Source: an uncultured Lachnospiraceae bacterium | GTDB lineage: Bacteria > Bacillota > Clostridia > Lachnospirales > Lachnospiraceae | Direction: 5' to 3' | DNA length: 64,000 bases | Assembly (NCBI GenBank): GCA_958428365.1 | Contig: CAUAFT010000005.1 | Span: 124,001-188,000, forward strand | Part shown: positions 15,509 through 23,789 of the stretch, piece after piece | How the letters are laid out: each line of letters begins with the position of its first letter | Numbering within the stretch: the first letter of the stretch is position 1 | The notes under the pieces: generated by a model | Database searches by the model: none | The model's input: only the letters and a program-made list of their open reading frames with translations | Told to the model about the DNA's origin: nothing | Translations under genes and position numbers: made by a program

Positions 15509-17059
15509 CTAATTATTTGACGATGCATAATATGCGTCAAATACCGCTCTTGCAATAGGAACCGCATACTTTCCACCGGTTCCGGCTCTCTCTGCGATGA
15601 CGGCAATGGCGATATCCGGCTTGCCGGAGTCCTCCTTGGAGGCATATCCGATAAACCAGGCGTGGCTGTCTCCGTTGCTGTTGATCTCCGCAGATCCGGT
15701 CTTGCCCGCCGCAGTGTAGCTCATACCCTTCAGACCGCTGGCAGTTCCCGACTCCACCACTTCCCGCATATACTCCTGAAGCACCTGTACCTGGGATTTG
15801 TCCAGTAGTTTTCCGTATTCCGAGGACTCAAACTGCTTCACCAGCTCTCCGTCCGCATTTTCCGTGTGATCAATGACATAGGGTTTCATGAGTACCCCGT
15901 CGTTGGCGATGGCGGAAGCGATCAGAAGCATATGATACGGAGACACCAGAGTCTCCCCCTGTCCGATGGCTGTCTGCATCGTCTCCATGGTACTGGAGGA
16001 CTTATCCAGCGTAAAGCTGCTCTTTTTCGTGTCAAAGGTTCCCGGCAGCGTCTTATTGAACAGCAGATCCTCACAGAGGTTTTTAAAAGAATTACTATTC
16101 AGACTCAGCCCGATATTGGAAAAGGAGGTATTGCAGGAATTGTAAAAGGAACTTTTCAGATCCACGCTTCCATGCACTTCATTTCCAAAGCAATGGATGA
16201 CGGAATCCTCCACCTCATAGGTTCCACGGCAGTCAAAAGAATAATTTTCATAGTCCGAATTTTCTTTCATATATTCCAGGGTCGTTAAGATCTTAAAGGT
16301 GGATCCCGGAGGATAGAGTCCCTGGGTGGCGCGGTTCACTAAAACCGAGCTCTCCGAATCCCCGGAAATGCTCTCCCAGTTGTCGGCAATCTCATTTGGA
16401 TCAAAATCCGGCTTGGAGACCATAGCAAGCACTCTTCCCGTGGAAGGCTCCATAACGACCACGGCTCCGTCATAGTCTCCCAGAGCGTCGTATGCCGCCT
16501 GCTGTAAGCCCACGTCCAGAGTGGTCACCACATTGTCGCCGATATTCTTCTGATTGGTGATCTCGTTCACCATCCGCTGTAAGAAAAAGGTATTGGATCT
16601 TAGCAGATTGAAATTCGCCGTGGACTCAATGCCCAGCTTTCCGTTGGTGGGATAGCCCACCACATGGGCAAAGACATTGGCATAAGGGTAACTTCTGGTC
16701 TCCGTACCGTCCTCATTTACATGACTCTCTGCAAGCACTTCCCCGCCGGAGCCTAAGATCTTTCCTCTCACCACGCTGCTGGAAAAGGAATCCTGTCTCG
16801 CATTGTAAGGTGAATTGATGAAATCCTCGCTCTTAACCGTCTGAAAATAGGCAAAATATCCCATCATGGCAATGAAGATCGCGAGAAAGGAATAGGTGAT
16901 CACCGCAAATTCCCGGTTTCTGCTCTTAGTCGAATTCTTCGATCTCCTGGTCGAATCCGGTCTTTTTTCTTCCGCTTTCCGGTCTCTTTTCTTTGACCCG
17001 TTTTCCTGACTTCTTTTCTGACTTCTTTCCTGATTTTTTTCCTGATCTCTTTTCCACAT
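15509..17059 (-). CDS. Class B penicillin-binding protein (transpeptidase)
   Basis: This 516-residue protein cross-links peptidoglycan outside the membrane. It has a basic cytoplasmic tail of about 50 residues, one membrane helix (about 52-72), a short pedestal and a transpeptidase domain with STFK (in LYPPGSTFK), SCN (in YNSCNTSF) and KTG (in AAGKTGSAE). The compact form resembles PbpA/PBP2 proteins encoded with a SEDS partner. The ATG at 17059 has GAAGGA upstream and lies 134 bases inside the SEDS gene; no later start with a ribosome-binding site precedes the membrane helix. Confidence 0.93.
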   Translation of the reverse strand: MWKRDQEKNQERSQKRSQENGSKKRDRKAEEKRPDSTRRSKNSTKSRNREFAVITYSFLAIFIAMMGYFAYFQTVKSEDFINSPYNARQDSFSSSVVRGKILGSGGEVLAESHVNEDGTETRSYPYANVFAHVVGYPTNGKLGIESTANFNLLRSNTFFLQRMVNEITNQKNIGDNVVTTLDVGLQQAAYDALGDYDGAVVVMEPSTGRVLAMVSKPDFDPNEIADNWESISGDSESSVLVNRATQGLYPPGSTFKILTTLEYMKENSDYENYSFDCRGTYEVEDSVIHCFGNEVHGSVDLKSSFYNSCNTSFSNIGLSLNSNSFKNLCEDLLFNKTLPGTFDTKKSSFTLDKSSSTMETMQTAIGQGETLVSPYHMLLIASAIANDGVLMKPYVIDHTENADGELVKQFESSEYGKLLDKSQVQVLQEYMREVVESGTASGLKGMSYTAAGKTGSAEINSNGDSHAWFIGYASKEDSGKPDIAIAVIAERAGTGGKYAVPIARAVFDAYYASSNN

Positions 17060-18374
17060 TGACTCTGTTTCCTTCTTCGTCCTGTCTCAATATATAAAGT
17101 CCCTGAATGATTGCAAAAATGATCGCCGTACTGAGAAGCGAGCTTCCTCCATAGCTGACAAAAGGCAGCGTCACTCCGGTGGATGGGATGAATTTTGTCA
17201 CTCCGCCGATGGTGAGAAATACCTGGAATCCATAGACGGTGCCAAGTCCTAAGGCAATGAGCTTATAAAACTGGTCTTTCATCTGCATGGCAATGTTCAA
17301 AAACATCAGATAACAGCTGACGCAGACTAAGATCAGACAGAGGGCGAATACGCCTCCCATCTCCTCGGAGATCGCCGCAAAGACGAAATCCTGCTCCACC
17401 ACCGGGATCTTATCCGGCATTCCCTGATAGAGTCCCATGCCAAACCAGCCTCCGGTTCCAATGGCAAAAAGCGACTGGCAGATCTGATATCCCTCGTTGT
17501 CAATGACTCCCAGAGGATTCCTCCACGCCACCACGCGCACCCGCACATGGTTGAACAGTTTATACGCTACCAGAGCGGCAAGGCTTCCCGCTCCCAGCCC
17601 TGCCAGCGCATAGGATGGTTTTCTCGTGGACACATAGAGCATGACCAGATAGACGATGAAGAAAATAAGCGCCGCTCCAAGATCCTTGGAAACCACCAGG
17701 ATCATAACGTGGAGGGCAGCCACAACCGTCGCCTTTACCACCTGCTTGAACTCTGTGGACTCATAGAACATGGACGCCACGAAGAATACGAACAGGATCT
17801 TGATGAACTCCGAGGGCTGAACGGTAATTCCTCCAAAGGAAAAGGACAGCTTCGCCCCATAGCTCCTGGCTCCCAAAACCGCCACCACGCTCAGAAGGGC
17901 AATCCCCACCCCGGCATAGACCCAGGTCAGCTTGTGGAAAAATTTCAGCTTGTGGATGATAAAGGGGATCAGCAATGTGATCCCGATCGCCACGATCGCC
18001 AGCTCGCACTGCTTGAGCGCCTTGTCGTAATCCAGTCTTGTCAGAATAATGAATCCGATGGACAACAGCATACACATGTTGTTCACCACCAATTTGGAGG
18101 CCTTTTTATAAAAAAACTTATAACAGAGCTGAATAACCAACAGCAGGATCAACTGGATCAGATAAAGCCCGATGACCTTCAGATCCTCCGTGGATGCAAA
18201 AATTACCAGAAACGCATCCAGATGGATGAGATAGGTAAGGCTTGCCTGCTTTTTAAATATTCTGTTTTGCCGTTCCGGTGAACGTCTCTTAAATACCGCA
18301 AAGCAATAATAGGTATAGATTGCAAACAATATAATCATCAGGTATTTTGAGACTTCTACGATTAAATGAACCAT
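16926..18374 (-). CDS. FtsW/RodA/SpoVE family SEDS glycosyltransferase
   Basis: This polytopic protein of about 482 residues polymerises lipid II into glycan strands with its cognate class B PBP. Family features include ten or so membrane helices, the large extracellular loop (RVRVVAWRNPLGVIDNEGYQ, then SLFAIGTGGWFGMGLYQG), VVEQDFVFAAISEEMG and the terminal FIPSTGVTLPFVSYGGSSLL. The last 45 residues form a Lys/Ser/Glu-rich cytoplasmic tail encoded in the overlap with the PBP. ATG at 18374 follows AGGAAA; the GTG at 18395 overlaps the upstream gene. Whether it acts in elongation, division or sporulation is not decidable here. Confidence 0.94.
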   Translation of the reverse strand: MVHLIVEVSKYLMIILFAIYTYYCFAVFKRRSPERQNRIFKKQASLTYLIHLDAFLVIFASTEDLKVIGLYLIQLILLLVIQLCYKFFYKKASKLVVNNMCMLLSIGFIILTRLDYDKALKQCELAIVAIGITLLIPFIIHKLKFFHKLTWVYAGVGIALLSVVAVLGARSYGAKLSFSFGGITVQPSEFIKILFVFFVASMFYESTEFKQVVKATVVAALHVMILVVSKDLGAALIFFIVYLVMLYVSTRKPSYALAGLGAGSLAALVAYKLFNHVRVRVVAWRNPLGVIDNEGYQICQSLFAIGTGGWFGMGLYQGMPDKIPVVEQDFVFAAISEEMGGVFALCLILVCVSCYLMFLNIAMQMKDQFYKLIALGLGTVYGFQVFLTIGGVTKFIPSTGVTLPFVSYGGSSLLSTAIIFAIIQGLYILRQDEEGNRVNVEKRSGKKSGKKSEKKSGKRVKEKRPESGRKKTGFDQEIEEFD

Positions 18375-18381
18375 ATTTTTC

Positions 18382-20628
18382 CTACTCCACACCACGCTTC
18401 ATATGACCGTTCGTGTAGTCTTTCATACTGTTTTTATCCCATTTCTTCCCATAGAGGAAGGTGTCTTTGAACATTGCGAGGATCCTCTTTGCCTCACCCT
18501 CGGATTCCATGGAAAAATGAATGCGGTAAGACAGAGGCTTCAGCTTCTGAACCTCCTCCCTCATTCCGAACAACGCCAGGGGGCTGCTGTTATAGATCAG
18601 ATTATAGCAGTCCTGACAGTGATTTTTTACCGGAAATTCTTTCCCATAGCGGTCTTTTAAGTAATAGATCTCCTCCCGCTTCCCGCATCGGTCCAGGCTC
18701 TTATGAAGACAGCCCGCCGTCACCATCAGGGGAAGGTAGCCGTATATGAGGATCTCGCTCCTTGTACAGTCCCTTTTGCGAAGCTCCCTGGCATTCAGTT
18801 CCAGAGGGACTGTGTTCGAATGGATGCCGTTTTGCACAAAGGATCGCTGCGTCCGGTTAGAATAAGTATACATATTATGATCCGCCGCGACAACCCCCGG
18901 ATAACCATGTCTTTGTAAAAAGCCAAGCTCCTCATAGTTTTTTACAAGCATTCCGTCCAAAGGCGTCTCCTGCAGCTTCTCATAGATCTGTTCATACCGT
19001 TCCCTGGTTCTCTCGCGAAAGATCGTCGGCAGGATCAAAAACGCCTGCTTTCCATGGGATTTTACTTTTTCACAGGCTTTTCTCAGATACTCCGTATCCC
19101 TGCCCTTCAAAAAAGCGTCGGCGTCCAGACAGACCCGCTTCGCCGTCTCTTCCCTGCATACCAGATCCAAAAGCTCCGGTTCTTCCAGAGAGATGCTCAA
19201 AAACGGTTCTTTTTGAGATTTCACATCTGATTTTCGGAGCTCCTGTAAAGGTTCCTGATCCGGTGTTCCCTCTGTTTTTTTACCGGATTCGGATCGCTTA
19301 GGATCTTCTGTATCCATTCTATCCCTTCTGTATCTTTCCAGCGCTTTCTCCTGTAAAGTCTCCAGCGCTTTTCTTCGCAGAGCATTGAGCTGTCCCACCG
19401 GAAGAAAGGCGTTCTCGTCCATCTCAACTGTCAGTTTCTCGAACACAAAAGGGGTGTTTCCGGTCTTTTTTACTTTTTCTAAAACCGTCTCTTTGTCCAA
19501 AGGCTTTTTCTCCGCTACGCTCACAGGTTCTCCCGTAACCGTAATCTCCATATCCCGCCACGCTACTGTCAGTGTAGCATTTTTTCGCGGAAAAAGATTT
19601 AATTTTCCTTTAATTTTTTCTTGTAATTCCCTTTGCAGCAAGTTTTGGCGCACTTCCTCCTGTAAAGCTTCGTTGGCCTTTGTGTGATTCGGTTTGGAGA
19701 AGGTGATCATGTCCGCTCCGTTGTGTTTCAGGTAATAGCCCTTTGTAAATCCACTGCGGTTTCCCAGATCCAAGAGCCTCTTCTCCTCTTCCTTTTTCAC
19801 CGAAAAACCCTCTTTTCCATAGTGAATATAGCGATCCACGGCTTCCCGATAGATGGAAGTTACGCCAGCCGCGTACTCTGCCTGCTTCATCCTGCCCTCG
19901 ATCTTAAAGGAGTCGATTCCGCACTCGGCAAGCTGCGGGATCATGGAGACCGTGGACAGATCCTTGGGACTTAAAATATAATTCGCTCCGTTGGTCAGCC
20001 GCCTTCCCCCGGCATCCAGGACTTCATAGGGCAGACGGCAAGGTTGGGCGCAGCGCCCCCGGTTTCCGCTTCTGCCACCGATGAGACTGCTCATAAGACA
20101 CTGCCCGGAATAACAGTAGCAGAGGGCGCCGTGGACAAAGCTCTCGATCTCTACCCCGGTCTCCTCCTTGATCTTTTTCACCTCCGCAAAGGACAGCTCC
20201 CTGGCCGTCACGATCCTGGAAGCCCCCTGTTTTTGCAAAAAAGCGGCTCCATCCGCTCCGGTCACCGTCATCTGGGTGCTGGCATGAATAGCAAGCCCCG
20301 GAAATGCTTCCCGAACAAAGGTCATCACCCCAAAATCCTGCAAAATCACCGCGTCCAGCCCCTGCTCATAATAGGGAAGCAGGTAATCATAGAGCTGCTC
20401 TTCCAGTTCTTCTTCCTTCAACAGGGTGTTAATGGTCAGATAGAGCTTTCTGTTGTGAATATGGGCATAGTCTATCGACTCCAATAATTCCTCTTTGGAA
20501 AAATTATTGGCATATGCTCTGGCTCCAAACGCCGGACCTCCCACATAGACTGCGTCCGCCCCGGCATGGATCACCGCTTTTAAAATCGTATGATCTCCCG
20601 CAGGAGAAAGTAATTCCAATGGTCTCAT
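18382..20628 (-). CDS. U32 family peptidase-like protein with DUF3656 region
   Basis: This 748-residue protein carries the U32 signature (ESFVHGALCYCYSGQCLMSS, about residues 163-182) with its iron-sulfur-type cysteines, and a second cysteine set near CLHKSLDRC and CQDCYN. E. coli relatives RlhA and TrhP hydroxylate 23S rRNA C2501 and tRNA U34, so a prephenate-dependent RNA-modifying role is more likely than proteolysis. A central variable insert (about 400-470) is charged. No good ribosome-binding site precedes the ATG at 20628; the hairpin at 20639-20663 lies just upstream. The ftsW start follows at seven bases. Confidence 0.9.
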   Translation of the reverse strand: MRPLELLSPAGDHTILKAVIHAGADAVYVGGPAFGARAYANNFSKEELLESIDYAHIHNRKLYLTINTLLKEEELEEQLYDYLLPYYEQGLDAVILQDFGVMTFVREAFPGLAIHASTQMTVTGADGAAFLQKQGASRIVTARELSFAEVKKIKEETGVEIESFVHGALCYCYSGQCLMSSLIGGRSGNRGRCAQPCRLPYEVLDAGGRRLTNGANYILSPKDLSTVSMIPQLAECGIDSFKIEGRMKQAEYAAGVTSIYREAVDRYIHYGKEGFSVKKEEEKRLLDLGNRSGFTKGYYLKHNGADMITFSKPNHTKANEALQEEVRQNLLQRELQEKIKGKLNLFPRKNATLTVAWRDMEITVTGEPVSVAEKKPLDKETVLEKVKKTGNTPFVFEKLTVEMDENAFLPVGQLNALRRKALETLQEKALERYRRDRMDTEDPKRSESGKKTEGTPDQEPLQELRKSDVKSQKEPFLSISLEEPELLDLVCREETAKRVCLDADAFLKGRDTEYLRKACEKVKSHGKQAFLILPTIFRERTRERYEQIYEKLQETPLDGMLVKNYEELGFLQRHGYPGVVAADHNMYTYSNRTQRSFVQNGIHSNTVPLELNARELRKRDCTRSEILIYGYLPLMVTAGCLHKSLDRCGKREEIYYLKDRYGKEFPVKNHCQDCYNLIYNSSPLALFGMREEVQKLKPLSYRIHFSMESEGEAKRILAMFKDTFLYGKKWDKNSMKDYTNGHMKRGVE

Positions 20629-20638
20629 ATCATGAAAG

Positions 20639-20663
20639 AAAGGACAGCTTAAGCCTGTCCTTT
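20639..20663 (-). terminator. Hairpin between zapA and the U32 gene
   Basis: AAAGGACAG (20639-20647) pairs with CTGTCCTTT (20655-20663). It straddles the zapA stop and ends 11 bases before the U32 start. The trailing T run is broken by C, so it may be a partial terminator or a processing site. Confidence 0.5.
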
Positions 20664-21119
20664 TGCTCCTTTATCATTCTTGTTTTTCGTATCTTTTGTG
20701 CTTCCTGCCTTTCCCAGCAGCGAATCCTCCAAAGCGGCTTCCAGTCTCGCTTTGTTGTGCAAAAGCTCCCGGTTCTCCGCTTCCAGTTCTTCCAGCCGCT
20801 TGCTGTCCGTCTCCGTCTGGACTTGGTTAGAAATTAAATCATGTTTTAAATTATAGATCTCTCTTTCCTTTGCCTCCAACTCCAGCTCCAGCTTCTCCGC
20901 CTGAGACTTTGCCTTAAAATAGTCGTCGGCAATATTCAGTTCCACCAGGATCGCCTTCATATCCGGGGTAAAACGCTTGAACGCCTCCATATCTTCCATC
21001 TCGGCAATCTTCGCATTGATGTAGGAACCCACTTTTTGCAGATATTCCTCGCTCTCAAACCCGCTTAACGTATAGACTTTTCCTCCAATGACAACTTCCG
21101 CATTCGTCTTTGCTGACAT
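20649..21119 (-). CDS. zapA: Cell division protein ZapA
   Basis: This 156-residue protein has the ZapA domain at its N-terminus (VVIGGKVYTLSGFESEEYLQKV, then ADDYFKAK) and a long coiled coil (about 75-135) ending in a Lys/Gly-rich tail. ZapA bundles FtsZ filaments at midcell. The C-terminal coiled coil is longer than in E. coli ZapA (109 residues), as in many Clostridia. ATG at 21119 follows GGGAGAGAG; an upstream in-frame start at 21158 lacks a site. Confidence 0.9.
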   Translation of the reverse strand: MSAKTNAEVVIGGKVYTLSGFESEEYLQKVGSYINAKIAEMEDMEAFKRFTPDMKAILVELNIADDYFKAKSQAEKLELELEAKEREIYNLKHDLISNQVQTETDSKRLEELEAENRELLHNKARLEAALEDSLLGKAGSTKDTKNKNDKGAKGQA

Positions 21120-21190
21120 TTCTCTCTCCCATCGACCATATCTATGTATTTTTTTCACGAATCTACTATATATGGTACATTATACTTGTT

Positions 21191-22189
21191 TTACTGTGGT
21201 TTCGCAATACCAAAATGATGATATGCAAAATCCGTCGCCACCCTGCCCTTGGGCGTGCGGTTGATAAAGCCGTTTTTCACCAGATACGGCTCGTAGACGT
21301 CCTCAATAGTTCCCGAATCCTCACCGATGGCTGCCGCCAGTGTATCCAGTCCCACCGGGCCTCCGTTGAATTTGTCAATGATCGTATGCAGGATATTGCG
21401 GTCGTTCATATCCAGTCCCATCTTATCCACTTCCAGCAGATCCAGGGCAAAAGCCGCCACCTCCTGATCGATCTTTCCGTCATATTTGACCTCGGCAAAA
21501 TCCCGCACCCGCTTTAAGAGGCGGTTGGCAAGTCTGGGCGTACCGCGGGAACGTCTCGCCAGCTCCAACGCCCCCTTATTGTCGATCTCCACTCCCAGTT
21601 TTAAGGCGGAATGCTGAATAATAATCTTCAATTCCTCCGGGGTGTAAAATTCCAGATGATGGACCACGCCAAAACGATCCCTTAAAGGTGCTGAGAGCAG
21701 TCCCGCCCTTGTGGTGGCTCCCACCAGGGTAAATCTCGGCAGATCCAGACGGATGGAACGCGCCGAAGCCCCTTTTCCCATCATGATATCAATGGCGTAG
21801 TCCTCCATCGCCGGATAAAGGACCTCCTCCACCTGACGGTTCAGTCTGTGGATCTCGTCTACGAAAAGCAGGTCTCCCTCCTGCAGATTGCTGAGGATCG
21901 CCGCCATCTCCCCCGGCTTGGCGATCGCCGGACCGGAGGTCACCTTCATATGAACCCCCATCTCATTGGCAATAATTCCGGCAAGGGTGGTCTTTCCCAG
22001 CCCCGGAGGACCGTAAAACAGCACATGATCCAAGGACTCTCCGCGGTTCTTTGCCGCCTCAATGTAGACCCTGAGATTTTCCTTCACCTTCTCCTGACCG
22101 ATGTATTCTTCCAGAGTCTGGGGTCTTAAGCTCTTTTCTATTTTAATATCCTCTTCCTGTACCTGAGTAGAAATCACCCGTTTCTCCAT
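21191..22189 (-). CDS. ruvB: Holliday junction branch migration helicase RuvB
   Basis: This 332-residue AAA+ motor drives branch migration with RuvA. Walker A GPPGLGKTTLA, Walker B VDEIHRLN, sensor-1 GATTRAG and the arginine-finger region PLRDRFG are present, with the winged-helix C-terminus (DRNILHTIIDKFNGGPVG). GAGGAGT precedes the ATG. It follows ruvA by 61 bases; no ruvC is visible, as expected in Firmicutes that use RecU or another resolvase. Confidence 0.98.
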   Translation of the reverse strand: MEKRVISTQVQEEDIKIEKSLRPQTLEEYIGQEKVKENLRVYIEAAKNRGESLDHVLFYGPPGLGKTTLAGIIANEMGVHMKVTSGPAIAKPGEMAAILSNLQEGDLLFVDEIHRLNRQVEEVLYPAMEDYAIDIMMGKGASARSIRLDLPRFTLVGATTRAGLLSAPLRDRFGVVHHLEFYTPEELKIIIQHSALKLGVEIDNKGALELARRSRGTPRLANRLLKRVRDFAEVKYDGKIDQEVAAFALDLLEVDKMGLDMNDRNILHTIIDKFNGGPVGLDTLAAAIGEDSGTIEDVYEPYLVKNGFINRTPKGRVATDFAYHHFGIAKPQ

Positions 22190-22250
22190 AAATTAACTCC
22201 TCATTTAATTTTATGTACTGCATATGACCGATCTTTTCCCGGCTTCTCTC

Positions 22251-22865
22251 TTACAAAAACGCCATCTGTTTTAAGGCTTCCTTCAACACATCCTCCACCT
22301 GGGATCCCTCACTGATTTCAATGCCCTGCAATACCTTCAATGCCTCGCTCTGGGAATACCCCAAAGAGACCAGGGCAAGAACCGCCTCGTTTTTCACGCC
22401 GACGGCAGGATTCTTCTCCGCTGTCTTTGCCTGATTTGCAAGTTTCTGCTCAAAGGCGTCCTCCAGACTTAACTTATCCTTCAATTCAATGATGACCCGC
22501 TGGGCTGTCTTGGCTCCCACTCCCGGCGCCTTTGCAATGGCTTTGGCATCGTCTCCAAGGATCGCAAACCGCAGATCGTCCGTGGACAGAACGGAGAGGA
22601 TCCCAAGAGCGCCCTTTGGTCCGATTCCGCTGACGCCGATCAGCATCTTAAAGATCCCCACGTCTTCCTTGGTCAGAAAACCATAGAGCAGGATGGCGTC
22701 CTCCCGCACATAATGATAGGTGTAGATCTTGACCTCTTCCCCGATGGAAGGCAGATAATCAAGAACCTGCCCCGGTACGGAGATCTCATAACCGATCCCA
22801 TGATTTTCCACCACAATATTATTTTCTGCTATTTCCGCCAAAATTCCTTTGATATAAGAATACAT
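22251..22865 (-). CDS. ruvA: Holliday junction DNA helicase subunit RuvA
   Basis: This 204-residue protein binds four-way junctions and loads RuvB. It begins MYSYIKGILAEI, has two helix-hairpin-helix motifs (LIGVSGIGPKGALGIL and APGVGAKTAQRVIIELKDKL) and the C-terminal UBA-like domain III (ALVSLGYSQSEALKVL) that contacts RuvB. AAGGAGAG precedes the ATG. It sits in the ruvA-ruvB-zapA-U32 run. Confidence 0.97.
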   Translation of the reverse strand: MYSYIKGILAEIAENNIVVENHGIGYEISVPGQVLDYLPSIGEEVKIYTYHYVREDAILLYGFLTKEDVGIFKMLIGVSGIGPKGALGILSVLSTDDLRFAILGDDAKAIAKAPGVGAKTAQRVIIELKDKLSLEDAFEQKLANQAKTAEKNPAVGVKNEAVLALVSLGYSQSEALKVLQGIEISEGSQVEDVLKEALKQMAFL

Positions 22866-22874
22866 GATCTCTCC

Positions 22875-23369
22875 TTAAAATTTCATTCGATGTCCCAGAC
22901 GCAGGATCACTTCCTGGGAAATAATACCGATGACAAATCCGGTAACAATTCCTGCGATAATAAGCACGGTTCCATAATAGAAAATATGATAATTGCTTAC
23001 CACCAGAGCCGCCACCACCAGCTGTCCGATGTTGTGGCTGATCCCGCCTGCTACGCTGACAGAGACTACCTTAAATCTTCCCGTCTTTTTTAACAGATAC
23101 ATCACGCCAAAGCTGAGCATCCCCCCCGCAAGGCTGTAGAGAATGCTGAACATATTTCCGAACATAAATCCGGACAATACGATCCGAAGCGCCGAGATCA
23201 AAAACGCCTCCTTCGTCCCGATACAGTAAAGAGCCATCACCACCACGATATTCGTAAGTCCCAGCTTGACTCCCGGCACGCCGAAATAAAAGGGGATCAG
23301 ACTTTCCACATAACTGCATATCAATGCAAGGGCCAGAAAAAGCCCCATATAAGCCACTTTATTCTTCAT
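22875..23369 (-). CDS. Gx transporter family membrane protein (heptaprenyl diphosphate synthase component I-like)
   Basis: This 164-residue protein has five or six hydrophobic helices and matches the Gx transporter family (PF07456-type): PFYFGVPGVKLGLTNIVVV, GCIGTKEAFLISALRI in outline, and GGISHNIGQL. The old name comes from heptaprenyl diphosphate synthase component I, but the fold is ECF-transporter-like. It is paired with a NusG-domain-II protein seven bases upstream. As I recall, the same pair (EetB/EetA) occurs in flavin-based extracellular electron transfer loci, so a role in a membrane redox or quinone pathway is possible. Confidence 0.85.
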   Translation of the reverse strand: MKNKVAYMGLFLALALICSYVESLIPFYFGVPGVKLGLTNIVVVMALYCIGTKEAFLISALRIVLSGFMFGNMFSILYSLAGGMLSFGVMYLLKKTGRFKVVSVSVAGGISHNIGQLVVAALVVSNYHIFYYGTVLIIAGIVTGFVIGIISQEVILRLGHRMKF

Positions 23370-23376
23370 TCTTTCC

Positions 23377-23757
23377 TCACTTCACCACAGAATCCACATC
23401 GTTCTCTTCCGTCCCGATCACTTCCGCTACCACCTTGTTTGGCAGGCAGACGATCGTCTGCCCCTCCCCGGAGATTGCCTGCTGATGCACACAGAGCTGA
23501 TCCGGGCAGTCCGCCGTCAGCATTGCGGCTTTGCCGTCCTTCACCTGTAAAACATTGGTGGTGACTCCGTCCACTTTGATGGCAACGGTGCGCTCCTCCT
23601 TCAGAGAATATACGCCATAGACCTCGCCGTCCACCGTCACCTGTACCTTTGCCCCCTCTTCTTTGAAAAAATAATTTCCCACGAAGAAAATGACTAAGGC
23701 TGCGGTGAGCAGAACTCCTATGAGGATCAAATCATTTTTTCCAAATCTTTGCTTCAT
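23377..23757 (-). CDS. NusG domain II-containing membrane-anchored protein
   Basis: A 126-residue protein with one N-terminal membrane helix (LILIGVLLTAALVIFFVGNYFF, about 9-29) and an extracytoplasmic NusG-domain-II-like barrel. The C-terminal CPDQLCVHQQAI motif has the conserved Cys pair and His of this family. The start is ATG at 23757 (MKQRFGKNDLI); the upstream in-frame extension overlaps miaB and has no site. It is probably co-transcribed with the Gx transporter gene. The name is misleading: nothing suggests transcription antitermination. Confidence 0.85.
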   Translation of the reverse strand: MKQRFGKNDLILIGVLLTAALVIFFVGNYFFKEEGAKVQVTVDGEVYGVYSLKEERTVAIKVDGVTTNVLQVKDGKAAMLTADCPDQLCVHQQAISGEGQTIVCLPNKVVAEVIGTEENDVDSVVK

Positions 23758-23789
23758 TTTTCCATCCCGCTTCCAGATATCATCTGCTG

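Noticed and set aside
15478..15510. AGGCAGA/TCTGCCT inverted repeat after the PBP gene as a terminator
   Set aside because: Loop too long and no T run on the minus strand; at most a weak structure.
17547..18281. Long plus-strand open frame (244 codons) opposite the SEDS gene
   Set aside because: Its product is rich in His/Gln/Arg with no recognisable domain or RBS, and the opposite strand encodes a clear FtsW/RodA protein.
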